14,358 bases of DNA from Rhizopus sp. PT2906 (GCA_025529335.1 JAMYHX010000743.1:1-14358), one strand, 5' to 3'; numbered from the stretch's first letter, positions 1-8,768 are shown. The notes: a model not told the origin generated them from the sequence alone. Program-made: numbers and translations.

Positions 1-453
1 TTTCTTACTTGTTTCCTAAGCCTACCATTGAGCACCTATTTAACGGGGGCTCAAGTTATCTGCAAACAAGCCATGAATTAGTTTGTTCCATTTATACTAG
101 AAAGTGTGCCCTCAACTTGTAATTTCAGTTGAGCACTTTCTTTTATCAACTCCTCAGATTGTACTTTGAGTCTTTATTTCAAAGATTCTCATCTCTCTCA
201 TTCCTTCTTCTTATATTATTGATCGATTATAATTAAGTATGTTTGCAATTGAAAATATGATAAATATGGTCTTGAATGTAAGATGTTTGCTTTTTGATCT
301 TCTAAGCATAGATCATAAAAGAGTGGCGAGCGTGGGGACTTTATCCTTCTTTTTCTATTCCTCTTATCTAATTATCAATTCGAGGTCGAAATTCTCTCTA
401 AAATTGAATGACACTCTCGGAATAGAAAAGGAAGGATAAAGTGCTGCTTCAGA
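1..453. other. Non-coding AT-rich left edge
   Basis: I see no supportable gene here. A 66-codon open frame on the plus strand (239-439) has no recognisable motif, no good start context and low-complexity composition, so I do not call it. The stretch lies just 3' of the tyrosine recombinase pseudogene, which reads leftwards and stops at 454, so it probably holds the 3' flank of that element. The only structure I can point to is the hairpin at 100-140, listed separately. Confidence 0.5.
100..140. repeat. Imperfect inverted repeat (hairpin)
   Basis: GAAAGTG (100-106) pairs with CACTTTC (134-140), and CTCAACT (111-117) pairs with AGTTGAG (127-133). This gives 14 perfect pairs interrupted by a four-base bulge (107-110), around a nine-base loop. 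It could be a terminal palindrome of the adjacent recombinase element, a transcript 3' structure, or chance. Only the pairing is seen directly; the role is unknown. Confidence 0.6.
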
Positions 454-1395
454 TTAATCATTCTGAATTGTGTCTTCAGCGCCGAAAAAGACTTCGTCGT
501 CAGACGAGGTTCCATTTTCTTGTTTGTGTGCCAAAGGAAGATCACCGGCTATCCAACAGAAAACAGAGTTCGTAAAGTCAACAATGGAAAGATGATCTCG
601 GCGGTAATGGTTGTGGAACGTGGTTGAAGTAGCCCAATTACCCAGAGTTTGAATATCATCCACTGGTAAGCCACGTTGCAAAGCGATAGAGGAGGCGAAT
701 GATCGAACGCTGACGCGTTGTTTTGAGGTAGGTCTGCGTATGACTCGGCGTAGCCAAGAAGCAACAGTTTGATTTGTTACTCGCAAGCTACAGTCTAGTG
801 CGTTTACGAATAGCGTGCCTGGAGGTCTAGAAACAGTAGCCTTGGGGTGATCCTTTAGCGCCAAAAAGGAAACGACAGGGCAAAGATTGTGAGCGTTATG
901 AGAATGAATGAGAGCAGGTTTGATGATTCGCCTTCCATTTCTGCGTTCTTTTGGAGCCACAATATTAAAGCGTAGTTTGAGTTCCTCATCGACAGTTACT
1001 GAAAGTAAGGAGATTCGAGCTAAATCCAAAAGACGAAGAAAAGCCGCTACACTAAGCAGAAAGGCTGTTTTCGTTTGGAAGCTGAGGCAAAGAGCAAGAG
1101 GATAAATTGATGCTTGCGATGTAATTAAAAATTGGCGTAAGGTTAACCGTTGGACGATGAATGTGTATCGACAGAGCTTTATCAGCCAGGGTATGAAGAA
1201 AGGACGACAGAGTTTGATCTTGAACGATAGATCGGCTGGATGTATGCAATTTCAAAACTGCGGTACGTCAAAGCTTGCCAGTACTAACTTGGAGATTTCG
1301 CTGTGATACCATATCTTGTAGAAATTTGATAAAGTCAATTGCTGAAAATTCCGAAAGCGAGACATTACGTTGTGTAGCCCAAAGAATGAATTAGC
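454..1395 (-). pseudogene. Tyrosine recombinase (Crypton/DIRS-like), degraded
   Basis: This is a tyrosine recombinase of the kind carried by Crypton and DIRS-type fungal elements, which cut and rejoin DNA through a tyrosine-DNA intermediate. The C-terminal catalytic half is open from 1029 or further upstream to 454. The first catalytic arginine lies in LARIS (about 1015-1017). The second lies in VSVRSFASS (703-705), followed by GNW and by HYRR with the likely nucleophilic tyrosine. The N-terminal core-binding half is readable from about 1395 (WATQRNVSLSEF...). It carries an in-frame TGA at 1268-1270, and a frameshift at about 1075-1095 separates it from the catalytic half: the upstream frame ends SLPQL... 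and the downstream frame resumes TKTAFLLSV. The position that is usually His in the HxxR box reads V. No ATG start is visible. The call of recombinase is firm; the element class (Crypton or DIRS) is not, because no reverse transcriptase lies next to it. Confidence 0.8.
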
Positions 1396-1423
1396 AACAA
1401 GAGTCCATAAAGCCTATAATAAA

Positions 1424-2736
1424 TTATGGCCAAATGATGTATTCTCTGTTATGTATATCGACTGAGCGGTCACAAAGCGAAACAACTTCGTCAACATTGA
1501 CTACTTTTATCTTGTAAACAGCAGAAGGGGTTTTGTATGGCCAGATACAGTCTTTATTTGTCTTCATATCAAACAGTTTAACGAGGGCTAGTAACCTTGG
1601 GTCTCCGTTAGGGAAGCGTGTATCTCAAGTATGATACAGCTTTGCCAAAGTAGACTAGCTCTTCATTTGAAGTTCTTGGCCTATTTTGTCTATTTGTATT
1701 GACCTTGAGGCAGAGCTTAACAAAGAAGCTTGTTCTATTACCGTCTCTGTGGTTCATCAAACATCCAAACACAGTCTGGTCTGGGCTCTACAATCTACAT
1801 CCAAGCTCGACAGTACTTCTAGAATCAATATCAGTGTGAACACCAGGATTTTGATATTCAAAGTACTTCTTCAAGAAAGGGAAGCAACCAAAACCCAAGA
1901 CATCGGCGCTGTTTCTCAACTTTACACGACTAATGAGCCCCCAGACCTCATATTCGATCTCTTCATTGTCATCCAGCAAGATCTCATCAGTCTTCTCTTT
2001 ATTTTCCGCCGCAGCCATACATTCTACCCAATGCAGTGAAGCAAGCTCAAGCAAGACACTGCCGCTGTTGGTAGTAAGATCTTTTCTTGATTTCATCCTT
2101 GACTTGTATTCTTGTATTGTTCTCTCAATGGAGAGCGCAGCATAGGAAGGCATTGGCCCCAAGTACAAGATCAGATCTGGGATGTGCAGTAAAAAATGTT
2201 GGTTTATGCAAAAAATCCATGGCTGAAGCTAGCCTGCGTCGACAAGTTCTTTCAGCCAGGAACTCCATTCCAAAATCGCTGCACGTAGCTCTGGTACATT
2301 GCTCTTCTTGATCTCTCTTTGACAAGCAAGATTGGTGATTCTAGATATACACATGATCTTTCGTTGAATTCTTTTATCGATATAGCAGCCTGCAACTATC
2401 GTTGGCAAACTGTATCTCAAAAAATGAATCCAGTCCACTGAACAGTTATGTCTACTCTCTATGCTTTCAATTGTATCAGAGAAGGCAGTTAGAGTAAGCA
2501 GACGAGATTCTCTCAGCAGTGAATTGATTTCCTGGATATCCTTATTCCACAATCGTAAAGGGTGGCCAGATTGCTTGTTGACAGTAAATATATCAGTGGT
2601 GATCTTGCTTGCTATATGTGGTCCAATGTTGTTATCAAATAAGTGCATCAAGTTCATAGGAAAGAAAAATGCACTATGAAAAAGCCGGAATTCGAAATAC
2701 TACTCCTCTGAGAGCTAATGTCAATCTGACAGATCG
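1424..2736 (-). pseudogene. Tnp2/DUF4218-like (CACTA-type) transposase, degraded
   Basis: The right part (from about 2735) reads VVFRIPAF and then, after a frame change, FFPMNLMHLFDNNIG, the DxMH-type block of fungal Tnp2 transposases. It continues with DWIHFLRYSLP and a helical stretch like DUF4218. After an in-frame TAG (2229-2231) the same frame goes on with IERTIQEYKSRMKSR and LASLHWVE, equivalent to the ER...K..vR.....A segment of DUF4218. A second in-frame TAG sits at 1788-1790, after which the frame stays readable through EELVYFGKAVSYLRY. A frameshift near 1620 then leads to NGDPRLLALVKLF and a C terminus ending REYIIWP before TAA (1424-1426). I therefore see one gene broken by at least two nonsense changes and two frameshifts, with the N-terminal RNase-H-like catalytic part missing. 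The family call rests on remembered motif patterns and was not searched. Confidence 0.65.
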
Positions 2737-2760
2737 AATTCATGAATTTGTTATGCGCGT

Positions 2761-2777
2761 AAAAAAAAAAAAAAAAA
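2761..2777 (+). repeat. Poly-A run (17 A)
   Basis: Seventeen consecutive A on the plus strand, immediately to the right of the last readable Tnp2-like segment. It may mark an insertion or truncation boundary of that element, or be simple slippage. Confidence 0.9.
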
Positions 2778-2861
2778 GATTGTGAAGGATGGATAAGGCG
2801 ATCTATAAGTTTCTTCGATCGATGCTTGAGCGAAGAGTAATATCGCTCTGCTTCGTTTTAT

Positions 2862-2888
2862 TTTGCTCGTTTTGCTCGTTTTGTTCGT
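2862..2888 (+). repeat. 9-bp tandem repeat, three copies
   Basis: The unit TTTGCTCGT occurs at 2862-2870 and 2871-2879, with a one-mismatch copy at 2880-2888. An overlapping open frame reads as a repeated Phe-Cys-Ser motif, but this comes from the repeat and is not evidence of a gene. Confidence 0.85.
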
Positions 2889-2996
2889 TCTGCATTTTTG
2901 ACAATCTTGAACGCTTATATGATCTCAGAAATGTTTATAGCAAATGCATTTACGTAAACCCATTGAAAAAACGAGTAGAACTAAAGGTGGCTTCAT

Positions 2997-3920
2997 TTAT
3001 TCATTGTAAAGAACTGTCTTTACTAGATATTTTTCATCCACTTCAACCTTTCCATCATGTTTATCTCTCAAGGTGTTCACTGTTTTCTCTTGCTCATTTA
3101 TCTCGATCAGCAAATACGCCAAAAGATTCATAACGCGGATTAATCGTGTTCGTTCATTATAAGTAGTGGATATTTTCACTGATCGGATTTCTTCGCACAT
3201 ATACTTTCCATTTTCATCAAAAGATGTCTGTGACAGAATGATGCCGGTCCTCACACATTGCAAGCCAAAAACTTTCACCTTTCGCATCGTGATAAAGTTG
3301 GCATTTGAATACGTATTTGCAATTCCTTGTGGCATACATGTTGTATTCAGTTTTAGTGTTATTGCAAAAAGGCAGTTAAGTCGACGACTTGCGAATTAGA
3401 TTCTTTATTAAGAAGAACTGAATATTATTAAATTAAGACTTATAAGCGTTTTATAGGGGTAGAGAACCTATGACTGCTATTTATATTAATGTTGTCAGTA
3501 TGCCTATTACTATTCTTTTCAGATGCGATAGAGGAATGTATAGTAGAATGTATAGTAGAATGTATGCTCTACTGTAAGATTATACTCGAGTTATTATAAT
3601 GATTATCTCATCAGACACGTCAATACAGATCGAGCTGTATAACTGTTTTGCCATGTCATCCAACGTATATTGCAAGCGTTCTTTATGCTGATTGCTTGAT
3701 GCTTCGATGACTAGCCGTTCTTCGCCGTACATATCGTAACCCAAACCGTCGGCGTATCTGGAAGCTGGTGAAACCCATAAACTCACATTCATATCCATTC
3801 GTGAACATTGCTGGAGATGGACCTCACATTATTGAAAATCCAGGCAACCAGTCTGTTGGCCAAATGTCTGCAATATTGGAACCACGTTGAGGTATTGGCT
3901 GTGGTTGTTGTTAGCACCGT
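2997..3920 (-). pseudogene. Broken copy of an uncharacterised fungal protein family
   Basis: Three readable pieces line up on the minus strand. The first (about 3920-3800) contains NIADIWPTDWLPGFS. The second (about 3790-3580) contains PASRYADGLGYDMYGEERL followed by VIEASSNQHKERLQYTLDDM. The third (3390-2997) contains FITMRKVKVFGLQCVRTG, a beta-rich segment, then a helix with NEQEKTVNTLRDKHDG, and a stop at 2997. The acidic DGxG...VIEaSs layout, followed by a helix and a 'vfglQ' strand, resembles a widespread uncharacterised family I associate with Mucorales genomes. I can give it no function. A frameshift near 3780 separates pieces one and two. About 200 bp of AT-rich DNA with a tandem repeat (3391-3580) separates pieces two and three. 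That could be an insertion, or an unusually long intron for this genome. Confidence 0.45.
3534..3565 (+). repeat. 12-bp tandem repeat, 2.7 copies
   Basis: GAATGTATAGTA at 3534-3545 and 3546-3557, then a partial copy GAATGTAT at 3558-3565. It lies inside the AT-rich stretch that interrupts the broken minus-strand gene. Confidence 0.9.
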
Positions 3921-4098
3921 ATAATGCGTAGAGTAAAAGCAAAGAAGTGATGAGTCTCTGTTTTATCCTTTTTATTAGAAGTGAGAGGAGGAGCTCATAG
4001 CAAAAAGAGATTAGATAGCTTTAAAAGAGGTTGGAGTACTAATTAAGGTACATGTAATTTAGTCAAATGTGATCTCACAAGATTAGTATTAGATATGG

Positions 4099-4330
4099 TC
4101 AAATACGATACACTCGTTCTTCTCTTTTTATAAATTCAAGGTGCCCACAAGAGCCTTTAGCCACATCCACAATCTCTACATGGCTCCACAACATGATTAG
4201 AATTTCCACGGAAGAGTGAAATGTAAGCGTCAGATCCATTGCATCCTCATTAGCCCTACGCCGTGGTGTTCCAAAAGAATACATCGTTACTCTTGGAAAT
4301 TGGACAAATTCCTCGACTTTTGAAAACCAC
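4099..4330 (-). other. Possible fragment of a minus-strand protein, unidentified
   Basis: A minus-strand frame is open from about 4325 to the stop at 4099. It reads KVEEFVQFPRV, then SFGTPRRRANEDAMDL and a hydrophobic stretch with ILIMLWSHVEIVDVAKG. It is not an obvious shadow of another gene and has a protein-like composition. It could belong to the upstream part of the broken gene at 2997-3920, or be an unrelated relic. I recognise no domain. The rest of 3921-4620 holds nothing else I can call. Confidence 0.25.
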
Positions 4331-4620
4331 TATCGACGAGAACATATGTCATGCTTCAGTTTCACACAGATATTATTTTCAACTTCTTCAACATCAACGT
4401 AAGACGAACAAATAGATGTCGACATGGATGACCAAGAAGGAGACATATTCTCTGACGCGATGCAAGAATGATATAGATGCTCACTCTGAAGCAGCATATA
4501 TCCTTCCTTGTTGGCTTATGTTATGGTCTATTGACCAAATTTGAACATCCATCAAACATTACTCTAAGTAATATTATTTCTACTGCCCCCAAACATATAT
4601 TGTACTTTTGGGGCATAGAA

Positions 4621-4937
4621 AAAATGAAAAACTATCTGATTGCCCAAAGTCAGTAGAGAGACAAATGTGAGAGAACTTTCTGCCCCTTACTTGAAGAAGA
4701 TATAAAGGACACTTCCAAAGCTGAACTTATGATCAACATTAAGAAGCTTCAACAAGAAACAGTCAATTATGAGGACAAGATCTGGAGCGATAAACAAGAT
4801 CTTCATTGCTGATCTCAAGAAATGGCCGACGATGTAATGAAAGAATTAGCTTAATGGATGGAACTGAAAGAAGCAAAAAATGGATTACTAATCCACAGAG
4901 GAAGTTTAGAATATGATCGACATATATCGTTTAAGCC
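4621..4937 (+). pseudogene. Degraded frame, possibly 5' (Gag-like) part of the DIRS element
   Basis: One plus-strand frame reads CPLLEEDIKDTSKAELM, INIKKLQQETVNYEDKI, a TGA, QEMADDVMKELA, a TAA, then MELKEAKNGLLIHRGSLEYD and a stop near 4955. The pieces share a frame and look like a charged, helical, coiled-coil-prone protein broken by two nonsense codons. Its position directly 5' of the RNase H remnant fits a Gag or N-terminal segment of the same DIRS copy, but I cannot match it to a known Gag. A further short start (MDDQEGDIFSDAMQE, from 4424) ends almost at once. Confidence 0.35.
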
Positions 4938-4940
4938 GAT

Positions 4941-6515
4941 ACGTCCAAGTTCTTAAGCACGCACGGATTTTGGAGTGCAACAGAAAAAGACGATTCCATC
5001 AATGTACGGAAGCTGAGGGCGGTTCTCTTTGCAGTTGAAGTATGCCAACAGTTATGGAGGAACAGCATCCCGAATGCTTCAGCAACTAGCATTAGAAATA
5101 CAATACATTCTACAGACTTTCCATATCAAGCTGATATGTGGACACATAATGGGGGCACAGAACAACATTGCAGACCTTCTCAATAGACAATCCATTCCAG
5201 TGTACGAACAGCAAATTTTGAAGAGGTTCTTCAATGAGATTCAACGGCGATAATGTATTAAAGCTGCTATTCAGATCCAGGAGCGACAGCGGTTGATGCG
5301 TTCAAACAACAGTGGCCGTCCACAGGGTTAATTTTCGACCCACCTTGGAAACTCATACCAAGAGTGCTGAGAAAATTGAAAGAAGACAGAGTGGAATCAG
5401 TAGTGCTAGTGGCACCTTTATGGAGAACACAGTTTTAGTGACCAATGATTCTCCATCTTCAACTAGACAAGCCAATAGTTTACAAGAGCAACAGTACGAC
5501 TTCGATATCTCAGAACACATGGAGGTTATCAGATATTACCGTCAAAAACAGTGTCTCTCAGAAGTCGTAATGCAGATGTTACAACAAAAGAACAGAAAGA
5601 CATCAATTCAAGCATACAACGAATATTGGAGAAACTGGGAGAGTTGGTACAAGATGCAGGGAGCCAATCCTTTGTTTGAAGACACAAGACTAATCGCGGA
5701 ATACTTGACCTCTTTATCCAGGTACTCAAAATCTCACTTGAATCTCATTAGAATTAATATCAAGAAGTATGGGACCCATTGTTGGTGATCACTTTCATCA
5801 AGACGAACCAGACCATGAATGAAAACTTATTGCTGGATGTATTACCGAAGAAGACCATTATTCTGCTTTACTTGGGGGCAATCTGGCATCCACGATCTGA
5901 CCTGTGAAATTACAATGGCGGAATATCGACTTTCACTCTACTGACGCAGCTGTAAAATCAACGTGGGTAACTCTATCGACACGAGCTCCAAAGGAAGTGT
6001 CGGTAAAGGTATCGAAACTTGGGCGTACCGAAAATAGCAAAGTGCGCTCTGTTTGTACTTTGTGCGATTACTGCAGCAACACATGAGAGAGTAAACTAGA
6101 AATGAGTGAAAATCACACAATATTCCTTAAATGCATCAACCATGAATCGAAAACACCAGCATCAGCTTCCGGCTCGATGATTGTATTACAGCTTTCGGGT
6201 GTAGATACAACAAGATTCAAAGCTCATTCAACACATTCTACGACAAGTGCCAAAGCCTTTTTAGAAGGAATTGATATAAGAGCGTTGAAAAGCCATGCAA
6301 ACTGGAATTAAAGGTAAGAAGCTTTTGAAAGATATTACTTTAAGCCAAGAGAACAGCATGCAGAAGGTATCAGAATTGCAAAAGCGATATTCGAACCAAC
6401 CGCGCCATCAATCATCACGAAAAAAAGTACCACATCCGAAGTCTCCTCTGCGTCAACTTTAGAGTTATCAGTGATTAAGCCTTCCGCATTGAATAAGTAC
6501 ATCTGGTTATTGTGA
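4941..6515 (+). pseudogene. DIRS-type retrotransposon remnant (RNase H, Dam-like methylase, tyrosine recombinase)
   Basis: DIRS elements use reverse transcriptase/RNase H plus a tyrosine recombinase instead of a DDE integrase. In order: an RNase H start (HGFWSATEKDDSINVRKLRA, about 4960-5025); then, across an apparent internal deletion, LKYANSYGGTAS and NNIADLLNRQ (to 5253). Next, in another frame, comes DAFKQQWPSTGLIFDPPWKL leading to VESVVLVAPLWRTQF, then TAG TGA at 5436-5441; this is the Dam-like methylase region. The recombinase follows in an overlapping frame (QAYNEYWRNWESWYKMQG, YSKSHLNLIRINI, to 5788). After frame changes come LLYLGAIWHPRSDL, LQWRNIDFHSTDAA, FKAHSTHSTTSAKA, KSHANWN and FERYYFKP, with the final stop at 6513-6515. 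The first catalytic Arg is present (5893-5895). The second, expected in HSTRS, is His (6234-6236). TAA AGG TAA interrupts before the tyrosine. The copy is clearly non-functional. Confidence 0.85.
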
Positions 6516-6840
6516 GAATCCTTTTGGTTGCCATTACTCAATTACAGCAAGATATTAAAAATTATTAATAGTTGTTGATCAAAATAACAATACGATGACA
6601 TCTTCGTATACTTTTATATAAATAACACTTTTCATTTTTTATGTTTGTCATAACAGAAAAAGGAGTAGTAAAATGTGCATATTGATGACAGTTGTATGTC
6701 AATTCAGGATATTACTCATTGGTTCTTTCATAGTTCATCTCATTTTTGAACTCTTTTAAATAGCAAAGATGGAGAACTACTTTATTTGTCAAACTTTCTT
6801 TTTCAGCTGGTCGTAGAGCCATCTTCTTGGTTCATCCTTT
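6516..6840. other. AT-rich spacer with a TATA-like site
   Basis: This is the 3' flank of the DIRS remnant, with no gene I can support. It holds TATATAAATA at 6615-6624 and, further on, GTATGT (6694) and a pyrimidine-rich TTTCTTTTTCAG acceptor-like site (ending about 6807). Together they could be the promoter and first intron of a small plus-strand gene running into the open frame downstream. However, splicing these sites gives only a short peptide of about 40 residues, so I leave it as a possibility. Confidence 0.3.
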
Positions 6841-7113
6841 GTCTTGGGCACAAAAGCCCAAAAGAGTTTATTTATAAGTCATGCACCAAAGGCAAACTCC
6901 AGTAAAGAAATTATCTTGGAAAAGCCGAGTCAAATGAAGAACAGGAAAAAAGGTAGCAGCAGGCTATCAGAGGGTAAGCGGCTGCCCATTGAGCTAATCG
7001 TTAGCCGTGGAGAAGAAAATGTTGAGATCGAGGAGTCTACTCTAATTGCCCTATTTAATGGTATTCTTTACCAACGAGTAAAGACTATAAGGAAGCAAAG
7101 AATTAGATGCTAA
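6826..7113 (+). other. Orphan open frame, unidentified
   Basis: The frame is open to TAA at 7113 but has no ATG near its beginning. The downstream part reads KPSQMKNRKKGSSRLSEGKR, then LPIELIVSRGEENVEIEE, STLIALFNGILYQRVKTI and a basic end. The mix of a basic linker, a beta-strand-like LPIELIV segment, an acidic turn and a helix is protein-like. It may therefore be a last exon or a relic rather than chance, but I recognise no family. It lies 148 bp from the 3' end of the convergent secreted-protein gene. The short string GTAAAGACTATAA occurs both at its end (about 7078) and again about 90 bp downstream (about 7166). Confidence 0.2.
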
Positions 7114-7201
7114 GTAATAAGCTTATCGTGGATATCAGTGATAAGCAAAACTACTAATAAACCGCGTAAAGACTATAATAAAACAAGGACAGAGTTACTG
7201 A

Positions 7202-7207
7202 TTTATT
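7202..7207 (-). terminator. Polyadenylation signal AATAAA for the secreted-protein gene
   Basis: AATAAA on the minus strand, about 54 nt past the stop codon at 7261-7263. Another AATAAA overlaps the stop codon itself (7260-7265), but it is too close to be the likely signal. Confidence 0.5.
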
Positions 7208-7260
7208 CAATACATATTGATTATATGATAGCAAAGAATCTCTAGCAAAAACCTCTACTT

Positions 7261-7725
7261 TTATTTTTCATATTTTGCAGGATTCTCTGGAGCTTCAATG
7301 ACTTCACACCAGACGTCATGGTTAACCGTGAAACAAGCAGAATAATGTTTGTCACCATAAGTGTAAGATAAAGTGGACGTTTGAGGAGGTTGTCCCTTAA
7401 CTGGATAATCTGCTTGGCAGAATACTTCACCTGAAGCATTGAAGCAGGAATTACCAAGATCACGCTTTGACGTAGCGCCAACGTCTTTCGTGCACCAATA
7501 CCAACAACTGGGTTGCTTGAAGCATTCTTGATGAGCATCGCGCTTGGTAAGTCCAACAGTTTGTTGAGAGTGATCTTGTCCAACTTTACAGAATGTTGAT
7601 CCAGTGCTAACAGAAGCGCATTCAGCATACTTGACACCATTGATAGTTTTGGGTCCAGGGTTTACTACCGCGACAGTAGATTGGACAACGAGACCGAGAG
7701 CAAGAGCGAATAATCCGATGTACAT
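7261..7725 (-). CDS. Small secreted cysteine-rich protein
   Basis: This is an uninterrupted 154-residue protein. Residues 1-19 are a hydrophobic signal peptide (MYIGLFALALGLVVQSTVA), with likely cleavage after A19. The mature part has nine cysteines (36, 46, 68, 74, 78, 94, 103, 131, 140), aromatic clusters such as CWYWC (74-78) and no membrane segment, so secretion with disulphide bonds is likely. Two dibasic KR sites (61-62, 87-88) could be processed by a Kex2-type protease. One N-glycosylation sequon (NAS, 96-98) is present. The start is well supported: a TATA box lies about 60 nt upstream, A is at -3, and the signal peptide begins exactly there. I do not recognise the family and assign no activity; small secreted effector-like or cell-surface proteins look like this. 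The gene diverges from the kinesin gene across about 1 kb. The reading frame is intact, unlike its transposon neighbours. Confidence 0.8.
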   Translation of the reverse strand: MYIGLFALALGLVVQSTVAVVNPGPKTINGVKYAECASVSTGSTFCKVGQDHSQQTVGLTKRDAHQECFKQPSCWYWCTKDVGATSKRDLGNSCFNASGEVFCQADYPVKGQPPQTSTLSYTYGDKHYSACFTVNHDVWCEVIEAPENPAKYEK

Positions 7726-7783
7726 GATGAGAAGTCTTGAAGAACAATGACAGTTTTAAAATCCTGCTGACAGGTTCCTCAAC

Positions 7784-7792
7784 TTTTATATA
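7784..7792 (-). promoter_or_regulatory. TATA box of the secreted-protein gene
   Basis: TATATAAAA on the minus strand, about 60 nt upstream of the ATG at 7725. A transcript starting some 30 nt downstream would have a 5' leader of about 30 nt, which is typical of a well-expressed fungal gene. Confidence 0.6.
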
Positions 7793-8685
7793 TTCCAGGG
7801 ATTCTGATCCTTGGTTGTCATGGGACTTCGTATCAGAAAAATCCGTAAAACTGGTTCCTATATTAGTCCGTTTATGACCAATAAGGAGATATCGTGGTTT
7901 ACTTTTTTCTTGTTGAGCAATGACTACCATGGTATTTATGATTAGATTATCACAAGATCCGATCGCGTATTTCGATACTCTGTTTTCAGTGAACTAACTT
8001 TACTATGAGATGGTCTCTTTATATGTAAACCGTATTCATAAAACTTGATGAAACATGATATGGCTCTTTAGAAGAGATTTGCCTTAATTTCGGTTGTCTT
8101 ACGCGAAAGTCCGAGGTACGCGTTTGGTACCGTACGGGGTTGCTAATTTATGAGAATATTCCGAAGGTGAAAGGATAATATTACATCTTGCAAGGTGTGT
8201 GTTTTCAATGTGGCGAATGTACCTTGGGATTAATTTGCCCCGTACCTCTTTAGGTTACACTCTTATCTTGTGCGAATTTTGTTTTCATAGCATAAAAGAA
8301 CGTTTATATTGTGGTTGATTTGCGAATGCGAATTTGTGCGACTAAAGTCAGGAACCAATTGTAACAAATGCACCTTTGATTTTACAACCACTGGTATCAC
8401 GTTGTATCGTAGTCTATGATCTGAATAATCTTCAAGGACGTGTCATCTTGGCAAATTCTGATTAGGCAAAAAAAAAGTGGTTAATGATTGTATTGTTCGC
8501 TTATGGTGTATTAACAAACACAGAAAACTAAGGATAAGTGACGAAACAAGAGGACGAACATTGCTAGGAAAGCGCATTTTGATGGCCATTGCCCTGAGCT
8601 GACTTTAATACTACAATTATAAACCTTATAATGGTGGCTAACCACTGTGCCACCCTGAGCTTTACACACACATATAAATTGCATT
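7793..8685. other. Divergent intergenic region between secreted protein and kinesin
   Basis: No gene is supportable here; open frames on the minus strand at 7622-7930 run out of phase with the real gene. It serves as the shared upstream region of two divergent genes. It contains ATTAATTTGCCC (8229-8240), TTTGCGAAT (8319-8327) and ATTTGTGCGACTAAAGTCAG (8332-8351), all of which recur in the upstream region of the four-exon minus gene (12400-12487). A mixed-purine/pyrimidine GC-richer patch (about 8098-8146) precedes them. Confidence 0.5.
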
Positions 8686-8696
8686 TATATATAAAA
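8686..8696 (+). promoter_or_regulatory. TATA box of the kinesin gene
   Basis: TATATATAAAA, 72 nt before the ATG at 8769. No ATG occurs between the box and 8769, which decides the start. An ATG at 8631 in the same frame lies upstream of the box and is not used in this model. Confidence 0.6.
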
Positions 8697-8768
8697 GAAA
8701 ACAGATATCCTGGACGGCAAATTGTGTCCGACTCAAACACAAGGCGTTACATTCTTTTTTTGTACACA

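Noticed and set aside
239..439. 66-codon plus-strand open frame
   Set aside because: No motif, low-complexity composition, no promoter-to-start logic; likely chance in AT-rich DNA.
2789..3133. 114-codon frame with repeated Phe-Cys-Ser
   Set aside because: The apparent motif comes from a 9-bp DNA repeat, and the rest overlaps the better-supported minus-strand relic.
5312..5788. 158-codon frame read as one intact gene
   Set aside because: Only the second half is recombinase. The first half is an out-of-frame reading of the methylase region, so it is part of the broken DIRS element.
7242..7640. 132-codon minus-strand frame overlapping the secreted protein
   Set aside because: Out-of-phase shadow; the overlapping frame has a signal peptide, cysteine pattern and promoter.
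7622..7930. 102-codon minus-strand frame
   Set aside because: It covers the TATA box and start of the secreted-protein gene in another frame and has no motif.
8631..8768. Upstream ATG at 8631 as the kinesin start
   Set aside because: It lies before the TATA box, and the extra 46 residues look non-coding; ATG 8769 is the first after the box.
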